From NCBI RefSeq assembly GCF_036345995.1, contig NZ_CP107796.1, forward strand, positions 6,696,001 to 6,760,000: a stretch of 64,000 bases of DNA, written 5' to 3'. Positions 34,289-43,839 of the stretch are shown here, piece after piece (within the stretch, counting starts at the first letter, position 1; each line of letters begins with the position of its first letter). The notes under the pieces are model-generated. The model saw only the letters and a program-made list of their open reading frames with translations. It was not told the origin of the DNA and ran no database searches. The DNA is from Streptomyces sp. NBC_00557 (GTDB lineage Bacteria; Actinomycetota; Actinomycetes; Streptomycetales; Streptomycetaceae). Both the position numbers and the translations under genes were made by a program.

Positions 34289-35020
34289 GTGGCGAACAAG
34301 AACATTCCCGACCCCGGCTTCTCCGACGACGACGGCTCCGCCGACCCCCGGCTGAGCGCCGCGCTCGCGGCCTGGGCCGAGGACCGCGGCGCCCTCGGGC
34401 CGGTGCTGGAGGCACTGAAGGGCGCCCGCCTGCTCGTGCCGGTCGTCGCCGTGCTCGGCGAGGCCGAGGAGGACGAGAACGGACTGCGCCGCGAGAAGAC
34501 CAGCGACATGGCCGTACCCACCCTGAAGGCCGGCGGCCGCACCGCGCTTCCCGCCTTCACCTCCACCGACTCCCTCGCACGCTGGGATCCGGCGGCGCGC
34601 CCGGTCGCCGTACCCCTGCACCAGGCGCTGCAGGCCGCCGCCCACGAGAAGGCCGACACGGTGGTGCTGGACCTCGCCGGGCCCGTGCCGTTCGAGCTGA
34701 CCGGCCCGGCGCTGCTGGCCCTCGCCGAGGGCCGTACCACTGCGGATCCGCTCGCCGACCCGGCGGTGATCGAGGCCGTCCGTACGGCCGTGGCGGCGGA
34801 GCCCGCCGTGCTGCGCGCCCACCTCGGGCCCGGACGCGCCGACGGCACCCTCGCCCTCGTCGTCGACCCGGCCGCCCCGACCGCCGAGGCCGCCCGCGCG
34901 GTCGCCGAGCGCCTGGCGGCCGACGAGACACTGAGGGCCCGCCTGGTGCGCGGCCTCGACCTGGCACTGCTGCCGGCCGGGACCACGCCTCCGGGCGAGC
35001 CCCTGTACGTCAAGGAATAG
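34289..35020 (+). CDS. SseB-family protein
   Basis: A 243-residue SseB-like protein; SseB (enhanced serine sensitivity) proteins lack a known biochemical function. Typical are the N-terminal NIPDPGFSDDDG stretch, ALKGARLLVPVVAV, the KTSDMAVPTLKAGGRTALPAFTS segment and a C-terminal second alpha/beta unit. Three in-frame GTG codons are possible (34268, 34283, 34289). The last gives VANKNIPDPGF, which matches the usual N terminus best. Convergent with the DUF1844 gene, one base apart. Confidence 0.82.
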   Translation: MANKNIPDPGFSDDDGSADPRLSAALAAWAEDRGALGPVLEALKGARLLVPVVAVLGEAEEDENGLRREKTSDMAVPTLKAGGRTALPAFTSTDSLARWDPAARPVAVPLHQALQAAAHEKADTVVLDLAGPVPFELTGPALLALAEGRTTADPLADPAVIEAVRTAVAAEPAVLRAHLGPGRADGTLALVVDPAAPTAEAARAVAERLAADETLRARLVRGLDLALLPAGTTPPGEPLYVKE

Positions 35021-35021
35021 A

Positions 35022-35387
35022 TCAGCCGTAGACCGGGCCGGTGTACTTCTCGCCCGGCCCCTGGCCCGGCTCGTCCGGCACGGTCGACGCCTCGCGGAAC
35101 GCCAGCTGCAGCGACTTCAGGCCGTCGCGCAGCGGGGCCGCGTGGAAGGAGCTGATCTCCGTCGTGCTCGCGTCCAGCAGGCCGGCGAGCGCGGTGATCA
35201 GCTTGCGGGCCTCGTCCAGGTCCTTGTACTTCTCGCCCTCCTCGCTCAGCCCGAGCTTCACCGCGGCGGCGCTCATCAGGTTGACGGCGACCGTGACGAT
35301 CACCTCGACGGCGGGGACCTCGGCGATGTCCCGGGTCATCGCGTCGAAGTCGGGGTTCTCGGGATTCTCAGGAGGGGTCTCACTCAT
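35022..35387 (-). CDS. DUF1844 protein
   Basis: A 121-residue acidic protein with the DUF1844 core: [28 protein letters not shown], then [18 protein letters not shown]. It is mostly helical and soluble. Its place directly upstream of and divergent from infC is conserved in Streptomyces, which hints at a role linked to translation, but none is established. ATG 35387 begins the conserved acidic [10 protein letters not shown] stretch. Confidence 0.85.
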   Translation of the reverse strand: MSETPPENPENPDFDAMTRDIAEVPAVEVIVTVAVNLMSAAAVKLGLSEEGEKYKDLDEARKLITALAGLLDASTTEISSFHAAPLRDGLKSLQLAFREASTVPDEPGQGPGEKYTGPVYG

Positions 35388-35470
35388 GCCCCACACCATA
35401 GGCGGTGCCGGATCACCGCTTCCCCCGAGCCTTGTCGCGCGCTCGCCGGTTCGCCCTTGTCAAGCGATCC

Positions 35471-35787
35471 TGCTAGTCTGGTTCACGACCGGCCGGGTGT
35501 GCCCTGCGTGCAACAGAGCTCCCGGCCCACAAGTGGAGGCTCCGATCTCCCACCTGACCGTCCTCCGGGACGGCGGGTCACCCGGTCAGGCGGCCACCAT
35601 CGTTCCGTACGGACGATGGAGTCGCCCGAGACGCGCCCCGCGGCATCGCGGCGGTGCTCCGGTAGTGCGTTGGAGCCCCGCCTGTGATCGTCCGGGGCAT
35701 TTTTTCTGCTTCGGCGCGGTTAGGTCTAACGAAAAGACATACGCGGCTGTCCGCCAGACAACCGTGTGGTGCTACCGAGGAGGATCC
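35471..35787 (+). promoter_or_regulatory. infC-rpmI-rplT promoter and structured leader
   Basis: TGC-TAGTCT (35471-35479) is an extended -10 promoter, so transcription should start near 35486 and leave a leader of about 300 bases before infC. The leader contains a hairpin CCATCG/CGATGG (35597-35602, 35614-35619) enclosing a CCGTACGG stem, mutually pairing CTGACCG/CGGTCAG segments around 35554-35590, and the terminator at 35675-35705. This is the layout of an autogenous attenuator controlled by L20 or IF3, as known for the same operon in other bacteria. The ligand here is inferred. Confidence 0.65.
35675..35705 (+). terminator. Intrinsic terminator (attenuator) inside the infC leader
   Basis: GCCCCG (35675-35680) and CGGGGC (35693-35698) form a stem with a 12-base loop, followed by ATTTTTT (35699-35705). 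A true U tract is rare in this genome and makes a regulated terminator about 80 bases before infC very plausible. Confidence 0.85.
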
Positions 35788-36426
35788 ATCAGCGCCGAGC
35801 CCCGCATCAACGACCGGATTCGCGTTCCCGAGGTGCGACTTGTCGGTCCCAGTGGCGAGCAGGTCGGCATCGTGCCGCTCGCGAAGGCACTGGAGCTTGC
35901 GCAGGAGTACGACCTCGACCTGGTCGAGGTCGCGGCGAACGCCCGTCCGCCCGTGTGCAAGCTCATGGACTACGGGAAGTTCAAGTACGAGTCGGCCATG
36001 AAGGCCCGTGAGGCGCGCAAGAACCAGGCGCACACGGTCATCAAGGAGATGAAGCTCCGGCCGAAGATCGACCCGCACGACTATGACACCAAGAAGGGTC
36101 ACGTCGTCCGGTTCCTCAAGCAGGGCGACAAGGTCAAGATCACGATCATGTTCCGTGGCCGCGAGCAGTCCCGTCCCGAGCTGGGCTACCGACTGCTGCA
36201 GCGCCTCGCGGAGGACGTCCAGGACCTCGGTTTCGTCGAGTCGAACCCGAAGCAGGACGGCCGCAACATGATCATGGTCCTCGGTCCGCACAAGAAGAAG
36301 ACCGAGGCCATGGCCGAGGCCCGGCAGGCACAGGAAGCCCGCAAGGCGGAGGCGAAGGCCCACCCCGGTCGTTCGCAGAACCCCGCCGAGGCCGAGGCGT
36401 CCGCCGAGGAGCCCGCCGAGGCGTGA
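35788..36426 (+). CDS. infC: Translation initiation factor IF-3, probable AUC start
   Basis: IF-3 binds the 30S subunit, blocks premature 50S joining and checks the start codon. This 212-residue protein has the N-terminal domain ([22 protein letters not shown] to [24 protein letters not shown]), the linker and the C-terminal domain ([31 protein letters not shown]). An Ala/Glu-rich tail of about 35 residues is extra compared with E. coli. No ATG, GTG or TTG begins the conserved SAEPRIND sequence. ATC 35788-35790 directly precedes it, with GAGGAGG at 35777-35783. The alternative GTG 35764 would put the ribosome site inside the gene. Confidence 0.93.
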   Translation: MSAEPRINDRIRVPEVRLVGPSGEQVGIVPLAKALELAQEYDLDLVEVAANARPPVCKLMDYGKFKYESAMKAREARKNQAHTVIKEMKLRPKIDPHDYDTKKGHVVRFLKQGDKVKITIMFRGREQSRPELGYRLLQRLAEDVQDLGFVESNPKQDGRNMIMVLGPHKKKTEAMAEARQAQEARKAEAKAHPGRSQNPAEAEASAEEPAEA

Positions 36427-36483
36427 CCCCGGGGGACACCCGTCCCCAGTGGATGTAACCGAAAGAAGAGCGACGCTCCACAG

Positions 36484-36506
36484 TGCCCGGTTTTCGCGAC
36501 CGGGCA
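36484..36506 (+). other. Perfect hairpin between infC and rpmI
   Basis: TGCCCGGT (36484-36491) pairs exactly with ACCGGGCA (36499-36506) across a 7-base loop. It may be an RNA processing signal or a ribosomal-protein binding site controlling rpmI-rplT translation. Confidence 0.6.
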
Positions 36507-36539
36507 CCGGAGCGCCACCGACGAGGAGATAACGGCGCT

Positions 36540-36734
36540 ATGCCGAAGAACAAGTCGCACAGCGGTGCCAGCAAGCGCTTCAAGATCACCGGCTCCGGCA
36601 AGGTGCTCCGCGAGCGTGCCGGCAAGCGCCACCTGCTCGAGCACAAGTCGTCCCGCGTCACGCGTCGCCTCACCGGCAACGCCGAGATGGCCCCGGGCGA
36701 CGCCGCGAAGATCAAGAAGCTTCTCGGCAAGTGA
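36540..36734 (+). CDS. rpmI: 50S ribosomal protein L35
   Basis: A 64-residue, strongly basic protein, the full length of L35. It starts [20 protein letters not shown] and ends [12 protein letters not shown], as expected for the family. The ATG at 36540 is preceded by GAGGAG at 36523-36528. It lies between infC and rplT in the standard operon order. Confidence 0.97.
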   Translation: MPKNKSHSGASKRFKITGSGKVLRERAGKRHLLEHKSSRVTRRLTGNAEMAPGDAAKIKKLLGK

Positions 36735-36831
36735 CCTGCGGCGCCGACTGAGCGCCGTACGTCTGGACCGGGACCGAATCGTTTCCGGGTCGTGTGAGGA
36801 CCACCACGACCCCGCTACAAGGAGTTAACAA

Positions 36832-37215
36832 GTGGCACGCGTCAAGCGGGCAGTCAACGCCCACAAGAAGCGCCGGGCGATCCTCGAGCAGGCCTCCGGC
36901 TACCGCGGTCAGCGTTCGCGCCTGTACCGCAAGGCCAAGGAGCAGGTCACCCACTCGCTGGTCTACAACTACAACGACCGCAAGAAGCGCAAGGGCGACT
37001 TCCGTCAGCTGTGGATCCAGCGCATCAACGCCGCTGCCCGCGCCAACGGCATCACCTACAACCGCTTCATCCAGGGTCTGAAGGCCGCGAACGTCGAGGT
37101 CGACCGCAAGATCCTGGCCGAGCTGGCCGTCAACGACGCCGGTGCGTTCGCCGCGCTCGTCGAGGTCGCGCAGAAGGCGCTGCCTTCGGACGTCAACGCG
37201 CCCAAGGCCGCGTGA
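36832..37215 (+). CDS. rplT: 50S ribosomal protein L20
   Basis: A 127-residue L20 that nucleates early 50S assembly on 23S r[23 protein letters not shown], the [17 protein letters not shown] core and the C-terminal globular domain are all intact. The start is GTG 36832 with AAGGAG at 36819-36824. In other bacteria L20 represses this operon by binding its leader, and the leader at 35471-35787 could be its target here. Confidence 0.97.
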   Translation: MARVKRAVNAHKKRRAILEQASGYRGQRSRLYRKAKEQVTHSLVYNYNDRKKRKGDFRQLWIQRINAAARANGITYNRFIQGLKAANVEVDRKILAELAVNDAGAFAALVEVAQKALPSDVNAPKAA

Positions 37216-37244
37216 CGCTGCGCTGGCTTTAGCCGACGTTCACT

Positions 37245-37282
37245 GGACCCGCAGGCTGTCATGGCTTGCGGGTCCTGTTGTT
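37245..37282 (+). terminator. Terminator of the infC operon
   Basis: GGACCCGCA (37245-37253) and TGCGGGTCC (37267-37275) form a 9-bp stem followed by TGTTGTTGG, 30 bases after the rplT stop. Confidence 0.85.
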
Positions 37283-37320
37283 GGGTGGCTCGGTCGTTTT
37301 CCGGCCGCGGGCCGGCGGGG

Positions 37321-37363
37321 GCTGGCCGCGCAGTCCCCCGCGCCCCTATTCGGGGCGTTGCAG
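37321..37363 (-). repeat. Streptomyces-type dispersed intergenic repeat, copy 2 (inverted)
   Basis: Reverse complement of the element at 23309-23350: read on the minus strand it gives CTGCAACGCCCC, then GGGGCGCGGGGGACTGCGCG. A few bases differ, including four extra in the hairpin loop. Flanked by the infC-operon terminator and the rRNA methyltransferase gene. Confidence 0.7.
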
Positions 37364-37410
37364 CCCCCGGCGCCACACAGTGAAGACTTTCTCGAAGGTG
37401 AAGAAACAGG

Positions 37411-38265
37411 ATGCCCAGCCCCGAGCTGATCTCCCCCCGGTCCGCGCGTGTCTCCGCTGCCCGGCGGCTGGCCAAGCGGAACTTCCGGGGTAAGGACCGG
37501 CTGTTTCTGGCGGAGGGGCCGCAGGCTGTTCGGGAGGCGGCTGGGCATCGGGCAGGCGGGCAGGCCACGCTCGTAGAACTGTTCGCCACCCTCGAGGCCG
37601 CGGAGCGGTACGCCGACATCGTCGGGGCCGCGCGGGACGCCGGTGCGCGGGTGCAGCTCGCCTCCGACGAGGTGATCGCCGACATCTCCACCACCGTCAC
37701 CCCGCAGGGGCTCGTCGGGGTGTGCCGGTTCCTGGACGCGCCCTTCGCGGAGATCCTCGCCGCCCGGCCGAAGCTGGTCGCCGTGCTGGCGCATGTGCGC
37801 GACCCCGGGAACGCCGGGACGGTACTGCGGTGCGCCGACGCCGCCGGGGCCGAGGCCGTGATCCTCACCGACGCCTCCGTCGACCTGTACAACCCGAAGG
37901 CCGTCCGCGCCTCCGTGGGCTCGCACTTCCATCTGCCCGTCGCCGTGGGCGTGCCCGTCGAGCGGGCCGTCGAGGGGCTGAAGGACGCCGGAGTGCGGAT
38001 CCTCGCAGCCGACGGGGCGGGGGACCGCGACCTGGACGAGGAGCTGGACAAGGGGAGCATGGGCGGGCCGACCGCCTGGGTGTTCGGCAACGAGGCCTGG
38101 GGGCTGCCGGAGGAGACCCGCGCGCTCGCCGACGCCGTGGTGCGGGTGCCGATCCACGGGAAGGCCGAGAGCCTGAACCTCGCCACCGCCGCCGCCGTAT
38201 GTCTCTACGCGTCGGCCCGCGCGCAGCGCGCCTCCGGAGGGTGCCGCTCCGTCACCCAGAGCTAG
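37411..38265 (+). CDS. TrmH/SpoU-family RNA 2'-O-methyltransferase
   Basis: A 284-residue SPOUT-class methyltransferase that methylates 2'-OH groups of rRNA or tRNA using S-adenosylmethionine. The N-terminal substrate-binding domain (RRLAKRNFRGKDRLFLAEGPQAV) is followed by the knotted domain: motif 1 HVRDPGNAGTVLRCADAAG, motif 2 WVFGNEAWGLPEET and motif 3 VRVPIHGKAESLNLATAAAVCLY. It starts at ATG 37411. Position between rplT and the pheST region is conserved in Streptomyces. Confidence 0.92.
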   Translation: MPSPELISPRSARVSAARRLAKRNFRGKDRLFLAEGPQAVREAAGHRAGGQATLVELFATLEAAERYADIVGAARDAGARVQLASDEVIADISTTVTPQGLVGVCRFLDAPFAEILAARPKLVAVLAHVRDPGNAGTVLRCADAAGAEAVILTDASVDLYNPKAVRASVGSHFHLPVAVGVPVERAVEGLKDAGVRILAADGAGDRDLDEELDKGSMGGPTAWVFGNEAWGLPEETRALADAVVRVPIHGKAESLNLATAAAVCLYASARAQRASGGCRSVTQS

Positions 38266-38316
38266 TAGGGTGACCAGCTCGGGGCCCTGCGCCGTCGAAA
38301 GAGGTGGGGTACGGGG

Positions 38317-39450
38317 ATGAGTGTGGCCGGCACGAGCACCGCGCCGGAGGGACGGGACGCGCGGGGCACCTCCGCGCCCCGGTGCGCAGAGCACCCCGGC
38401 ATCGACCCCGACCAGCTGCCCGACGGCCTCGTCGTCGCCGACGAGCAGGGCCGCGTCGTCTGTTTCAACGCCGCCGCCGCGCGGATCGCCGCCGTACGCC
38501 CCGCCGACGCCCTCGGCCAGCCCCTGGAGAAGACCCTGCCGTTAGAGGACCTGGACGGCCGCCGCTGGTGGCAGCTCACCGATCCCTACGGCGGCCTCGC
38601 GATCCGCACCCGGCAGCCCGAGCGCAATCTGCTGCTGCCCGGCGGCAGGGAGGTGCTCGTCTCCGTCCGGTACGTGCGCGAGCGGCCCCTGGGGCCCGTC
38701 CGGCGGGTCGTCGTCTCGCTGCGCGACACCGAGGCCCGCCGCCGTACCGAGCGCAGCCACGCCGAGCTGATCGCCACGGTCGCCCACGAGCTGCGCTCGC
38801 CGCTCACCTCGGTGAAGGGCTTCACGGCCACGCTCCTCGCCAAGTGGGAACGCTTCACCGATGACCAGAAGCGGCTGATGCTGGAGACCGTCGACGCCGA
38901 CGCCGACCGCGTCACCCGGCTCATCGCCGAACTGCTGGACATCTCGCGGATCGACTCCGGGCGGCTGGAGGTGCGCCGGCAGCCCGTCGACATCGGGGCC
39001 GCCGTCTCCCGGCACATCCAGGCCTACGTCACCGCCGGCCAGCCCGCCGACCGCTTCCTGCTGCGCATCGAGCAGCCGCTGCCCGCCCTGTGGGCCGACC
39101 CCGACAAGATCGACCAGGTGCTCAGCAACCTCATCGAAAATGCGGTGCGGCACGGCGAGGGAACCGTCACCATTGACGTCATGCCCTGCGCGTCCCCGCG
39201 CGAGGGCGAGCGGACCGGCACGTCGGTCACGGTGAGCGACGAGGGTCCCGGCATCCCGGAGGAGTCCATGAACCGCGTCTTCACCCGCTTCTGGCGGGGC
39301 AGCAAGCGCGGTGGCACCGGCCTCGGGCTGTACATCGTCAAGGGCATCGTCGAGGCCCACGGCGGGACCATCACGGTCGGCCGCGCCCCGGGCGGCGGCG
39401 CCGAGTTCCGATTTACCCTGCCCGTGGCCGCGCCGGCGTATCTCGCCTGA
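38317..39450 (+). CDS. PAS-domain sensor histidine kinase, soluble, with a TTA codon
   Basis: A 377-residue orphan histidine kinase. A PAS domain (about residues 30-135) precedes the HisKA domain with phospho-acceptor H157 in TVAHELRSPL and the ATPase domain (NLIENAVRH N box, DEGPGIP, FTRFWRGSKRGGTGLGLYI). No membrane helix is seen, so it should sense a cytoplasmic signal. No response regulator gene is adjacent. Codon 76 is TTA (38542-38544), the codon read by the bldA tRNA, so synthesis may be limited to later growth. ATG 38317 has a GAGGTGGGG stretch upstream. Confidence 0.9.
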   Translation: MSVAGTSTAPEGRDARGTSAPRCAEHPGIDPDQLPDGLVVADEQGRVVCFNAAAARIAAVRPADALGQPLEKTLPLEDLDGRRWWQLTDPYGGLAIRTRQPERNLLLPGGREVLVSVRYVRERPLGPVRRVVVSLRDTEARRRTERSHAELIATVAHELRSPLTSVKGFTATLLAKWERFTDDQKRLMLETVDADADRVTRLIAELLDISRIDSGRLEVRRQPVDIGAAVSRHIQAYVTAGQPADRFLLRIEQPLPALWADPDKIDQVLSNLIENAVRHGEGTVTIDVMPCASPREGERTGTSVTVSDEGPGIPEESMNRVFTRFWRGSKRGGTGLGLYIVKGIVEAHGGTITVGRAPGGGAEFRFTLPVAAPAYLA

Positions 39451-39544
39451 CGGCCCGCGGGCTCTTCGTACACCTCCACCCCGTTAGACTCGGCCTTTGG
39501 CACCTTTGTGTCCTTCACGCGGCCCTCGCGAGTCGAGTCGGTGA

Positions 39545-40704
<1,160 letters not shown>

Positions 40705-40705
<1 letters not shown>

Positions 40706-43281
40706 TGCGGGTCCCGCTTTCTTGGCTGCGGGAGTACGTCGACCTGCCGGCGACGGAAACCGGCCGCGACGTCCAGGAGAAGCTCGTGTCGGCGGGGCTC
40801 GAGGTGGAGACCGTCGAGCAGCTCGGCGCCGACCTCAAGGGCCCGCTGGTCGTCGGCCAGGTGCTGACCATCGAGGAGCTGGAGGGCTTCAAGAAGCCGA
40901 TCCGCTTCTGCACCGTCGACGTCGGCCAGGCCAACGGCACCGGCGAGCCCCAGGAGATCGTCTGCGGCGCCCGCAACTTCTCCGTCGGCGACAAGGTCGT
41001 GGTCGTCCTCCCCGGCGCCACGCTGCCCGGCGGCTTCTCCATCTCCGCCCGCAAGACCTACGGCAAGGTCTCGCACGGCATGATCTGCTCCAGCGACGAG
41101 CTGGGCATGGGCGACGACGGCAGCCACGGCATCATCGTGCTGCCGCCGGAGACCGAGGTCGGCAAGGACGCCATCGAGCTGCTGGAGCTGGTCGACGAGG
41201 TCCTGGACATCGCCGTCACCGCCAACCGCGGCGACTGCCTGTCCATCCGCGGCGTCGCCCGCGAGACCGCCATCGCCTACGGCCTGCCGCTGCGCGACCC
41301 CGCCCTGATCGACGTGCCGGCCCCGAACGCCTACGGCTACCCGGTCCAGGTGACCGAGCCGCTGGGCTGCGACCGCTTCGTCGCCCGCACGGTCACCGGC
41401 CTGCGCCCCGAGGCCCGCTCCCCGATCTGGCTGCAGCGCCGCCTGCAGAAGGTCGGCATGCGCCCGATCTCGCTCGCCGTCGACGTCACGAACTACGTGA
41501 TGATGGAGCTCGGCCAGCCCCTGCACGCCTACGACCGCTCCCTGGTCCAGGGCACCATCGGCGTGCGCCGCGCCCAGGAGGGCGAGAAGCTCGTCACCCT
41601 CGACGGCGTCGAGCGCACGCTGCACGCCGAGGACCTGGTCATCACCGACGACCGCGGCCCGATCGGCCTCGCCGGCGTGATGGGCGGCGCCAACACCGAG
41701 ATCGCCGACCACGAGCCGACGGAGAACGGCTCGAACGGCACCACGGACGTGGTCATCGAGGCGGCCCACTTCGACGCCGTCGCGATCGCCCGCACCTCCC
41801 GCCGCCAGAAGCTGCTCACCGAGGCGTCCCGCCGCTTCGAGCGCGGCGTCGACCCGCAGGCCGCAGCGGCCGCCGCGCAGCGCACGGTGGACCTGCTGGT
41901 GCTGCTCGCGGGCGGCACGGCGGAGGCCGGTGTCACCGAGATCGTCGCGCCCTCGGCCCCGCGCACCATCACCATCCCCGCCGACCACCCGGACAAGGTC
42001 GCGGGCGTCGTCTACGGCCGCGAGACCGTCGTACGCCGCCTCCAGCAGGTCGGCTGCGACGTCGTGGGAAATGCTGCCGCGTGGAACGCGTCGTCGAGGG
42101 GCGGTGGTCGGGAGACGGGCGGGAAAGACGAGCTGATCGTCACCGTCCCGTCCTGGCGGCCCGACCTGGTCGACCCGAACGACCTCGCCGAGGAGGTCAT
42201 CCGCCTCGAGGGCTACGAGAACCTGCCCTCCACGCTGCCCAAGCTTCCCTCGGGCCGTGGCCTGACCCACCGTCAGCGGCTGCACCGCCGGGTCGGCCGC
42301 GCCCTGGCCGGTGCCGGCTATGTCGAGGCGCCGAACTACCCCTTCATCAGCGAGCAGGTCTTCGACCAGTTCGGCCTGGACGCCGACGACCCGGCCCGCC
42401 GTGTCGTCCGGCTGGTCAACCCGCTCAGCGACGAGGAGCCCGCGCTGCGCACGACGCTGCTGCCGGGCCTGCTCGGCGCGCTGCGGCGCAACGACGGCCG
42501 GGGCTCGCACGACCTGGCGCTGTTCGAGACCGGGCTGGTGTTCCACCCCCGCGAGGAGCAGCGGGTCGCCACGCACCTTCCGGTCGACCGGCGGCCCACC
42601 GACGAGGAGATCGCCGCGCTGAACGCCGCGCTGCCCGAGCAGCCGCGGCACGTGGCCGTCGTCCTCGCCGGCGCCCGCGAGCAGGCCGGCTGGTGGGGCA
42701 AGGGCCGTCCGGCGGACTGGGCCGACGCGGTCGAGGCGGCGCGCGTCGTCGCCCGCGAGGCCGGTGCCGAACTGACCGTCCGCAAGGGCCAGTACGGCCC
42801 CTGGCACCCCGGCCGCTGCGCCGAGCTGGTGATCGGCGCGGACGGCGCGGAGCGGGTCGTCGGCCACGCGGGCGAGCTGCACCCGCGGGTGCTGAAGTCC
42901 CTGGGGCTGCCCGAGCGCACCTGCGCGATGGAGCTGGACCTCGACGCCCTGGAGGCGGCGGGCGACGGCGCTCCGCAGGCGCCGCGGATCTCCACGTTCC
43001 CGGTCGCCACGCAGGATGTCGCCCTCGTCGTCGACAGGCCGATCCCCTCCGCGGAGGTCGAGGCGGCGCTGCGCGAGGGCGCGGGCGAACTCCTCGAGTC
43101 CATCCGGCTGTTCGACGTCTACGAGAACGCCGAGCAGCTGGGCGAGGGCAAGAAGTCCCTGGCGTACGCGCTCCGCTTCCGGGCCGGGGATCGCACCCTG
43201 ACCGTGGATGAGGCCTCAGCTGCGCGGGATGCGGCCGTTGCCCTCGCGGGCGAGCGGACGGGTGCGGTTCTGCGGGGCTGA
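40705..43281 (+). CDS. pheT: Phenylalanyl-tRNA synthetase beta subunit
   Basis: An 858-residue beta subunit, which forms the alpha2-beta2 enzyme and edits Tyr-tRNA-Phe. In order: a tRNA-binding OB domain ([23 protein letters not shown]), the B3/B4 editing domain, the B5 domain, a catalytic-like domain without activity, and the C-terminal anticodon-binding FDX-ACB domain ([17 protein letters not shown]). About 20 low-complexity Gly/Ser/Ala/Arg residues at about 453-475 (DNA 42064-42130) interrupt the B5 domain between [10 protein letters not shown] and [14 protein letters not shown] do not remember this insert in relatives. Confidence 0.95.
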
Positions 43282-43337
43282 TCGCCGTAGCGGTTCTGTG
43301 CGTGGCCGGCTGCGGGTATTCCGTGGCCGGTCACGCG

Positions 43338-43387
43338 CACGCGGCGGAGCCGCGTGTCAACCGCGGCCCCGCGCCCCTTCGGGGTGC
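43338..43387 (+). terminator. Two hairpins after pheT
   Basis: CACGCGG-CGGAG-CCGCGTG (43338-43356) and GCGCCCC-TTC-GGGGTGC (43371-43387) lie 56 and 89 bases past the pheT stop. The second resembles the loop of the dispersed Streptomyces repeat. Together they probably end the pheST transcript. Confidence 0.6.
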
Positions 43388-43470
43388 TGCGGTGCCGCCG
43401 GCCTCGCGGTGCGGCCGCAGCGCCTCTTCGGGCCGGCCGGCGAGGCGGTGGGTCTCGGCGTAGCCGTCGG

Positions 43471-43647
43471 ATGCGGGAGCCGGACCGGGTGATGGCCGAA
43501 CGGCTGCACGCCGTGGTCACGGCCGCCGCGCCGGAACTCGCCCCGAAGCTCTGGTACGGCATGCCCGCCCACGCCCTGGACGGCAAGGTCTTCTGCTTCT
43601 TCCAGAGCGCGCGGATCGCCGAACTCGGGCGGCGGGCCGTGCGCTGA
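43471..43647 (+). pseudogene. Remnant of a DUF1801 gene with an internal deletion
   Basis: The 58 codons read [39 protein letters not shown] and then directly [11 protein letters not shown]. In intact DUF1801/YdhG-like proteins of about 140 residues, FFQSA is followed by a central stretch of some 50 residues (tyrosine- and glycine-rich), and a sequence like RIAALVRKAV forms the very C terminus. Here the middle and the N-terminal third are missing, so the gene is almost surely dead. Between pheT and this remnant, and from it to 43839, no other gene is seen. Confidence 0.7.
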
Positions 43648-43682
43648 ATCCCCGCGCGGAAGGGTGTTCATCCCTTCGGAGA

Positions 43683-43704
43683 CCTGCATAAATGCAGGTT
43701 GACC
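43683..43704. promoter_or_regulatory. Perfect palindrome CCTGCAT-AA-ATGCAGG abutting a TTGACC box
   Basis: The 16-base palindrome occupies 43683-43698, and TTGACC (43699-43704) follows immediately, so a repressor here could block a -35 element. No good -10 box is found at the right distance. The half-site resembles ARG boxes but the spacing (2 instead of 4 bases) does not fit. Confidence 0.5.
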
Positions 43705-43776
43705 GGCGTGGGCTCACTCGATCGGGTGGGAACCGGGGGCGATCCGGTCTCCTCGGGCCATGCCCTCGACAGAATC

Positions 43777-43800
43777 GGACCGGCCTTTCGGGGCCGGTCC
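43777..43800 (+). terminator. 9-bp-stem hairpin before the phosphatase gene
   Basis: GGACCGGCC (43777-43785) and GGCCGGTCC (43792-43800) with a 6-base loop, 25 bases before the ribosome site of the next gene. Either an end for read-through from upstream or a leader structure of the phosphatase mRNA. Confidence 0.55.
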
Positions 43801-43839
43801 GTCTGCCCTGTCAGGGACTCTCCATGGGGGACCAGTGGC

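Noticed and set aside
35764..35790. GTG 35764 as infC start
   Set aside because: It would place the GAGGAGG ribosome site inside the coding region and add non-conserved residues. ATC 35788 fits the site and the conserved N terminus better, though the spacing is short.
43683..43698. ARG box upstream of the SpoIIE-type phosphatase
   Set aside because: The TGCAT half-sites are right but are 2 bases apart instead of 4, so it does not fit the ArgR pattern seen at argC.
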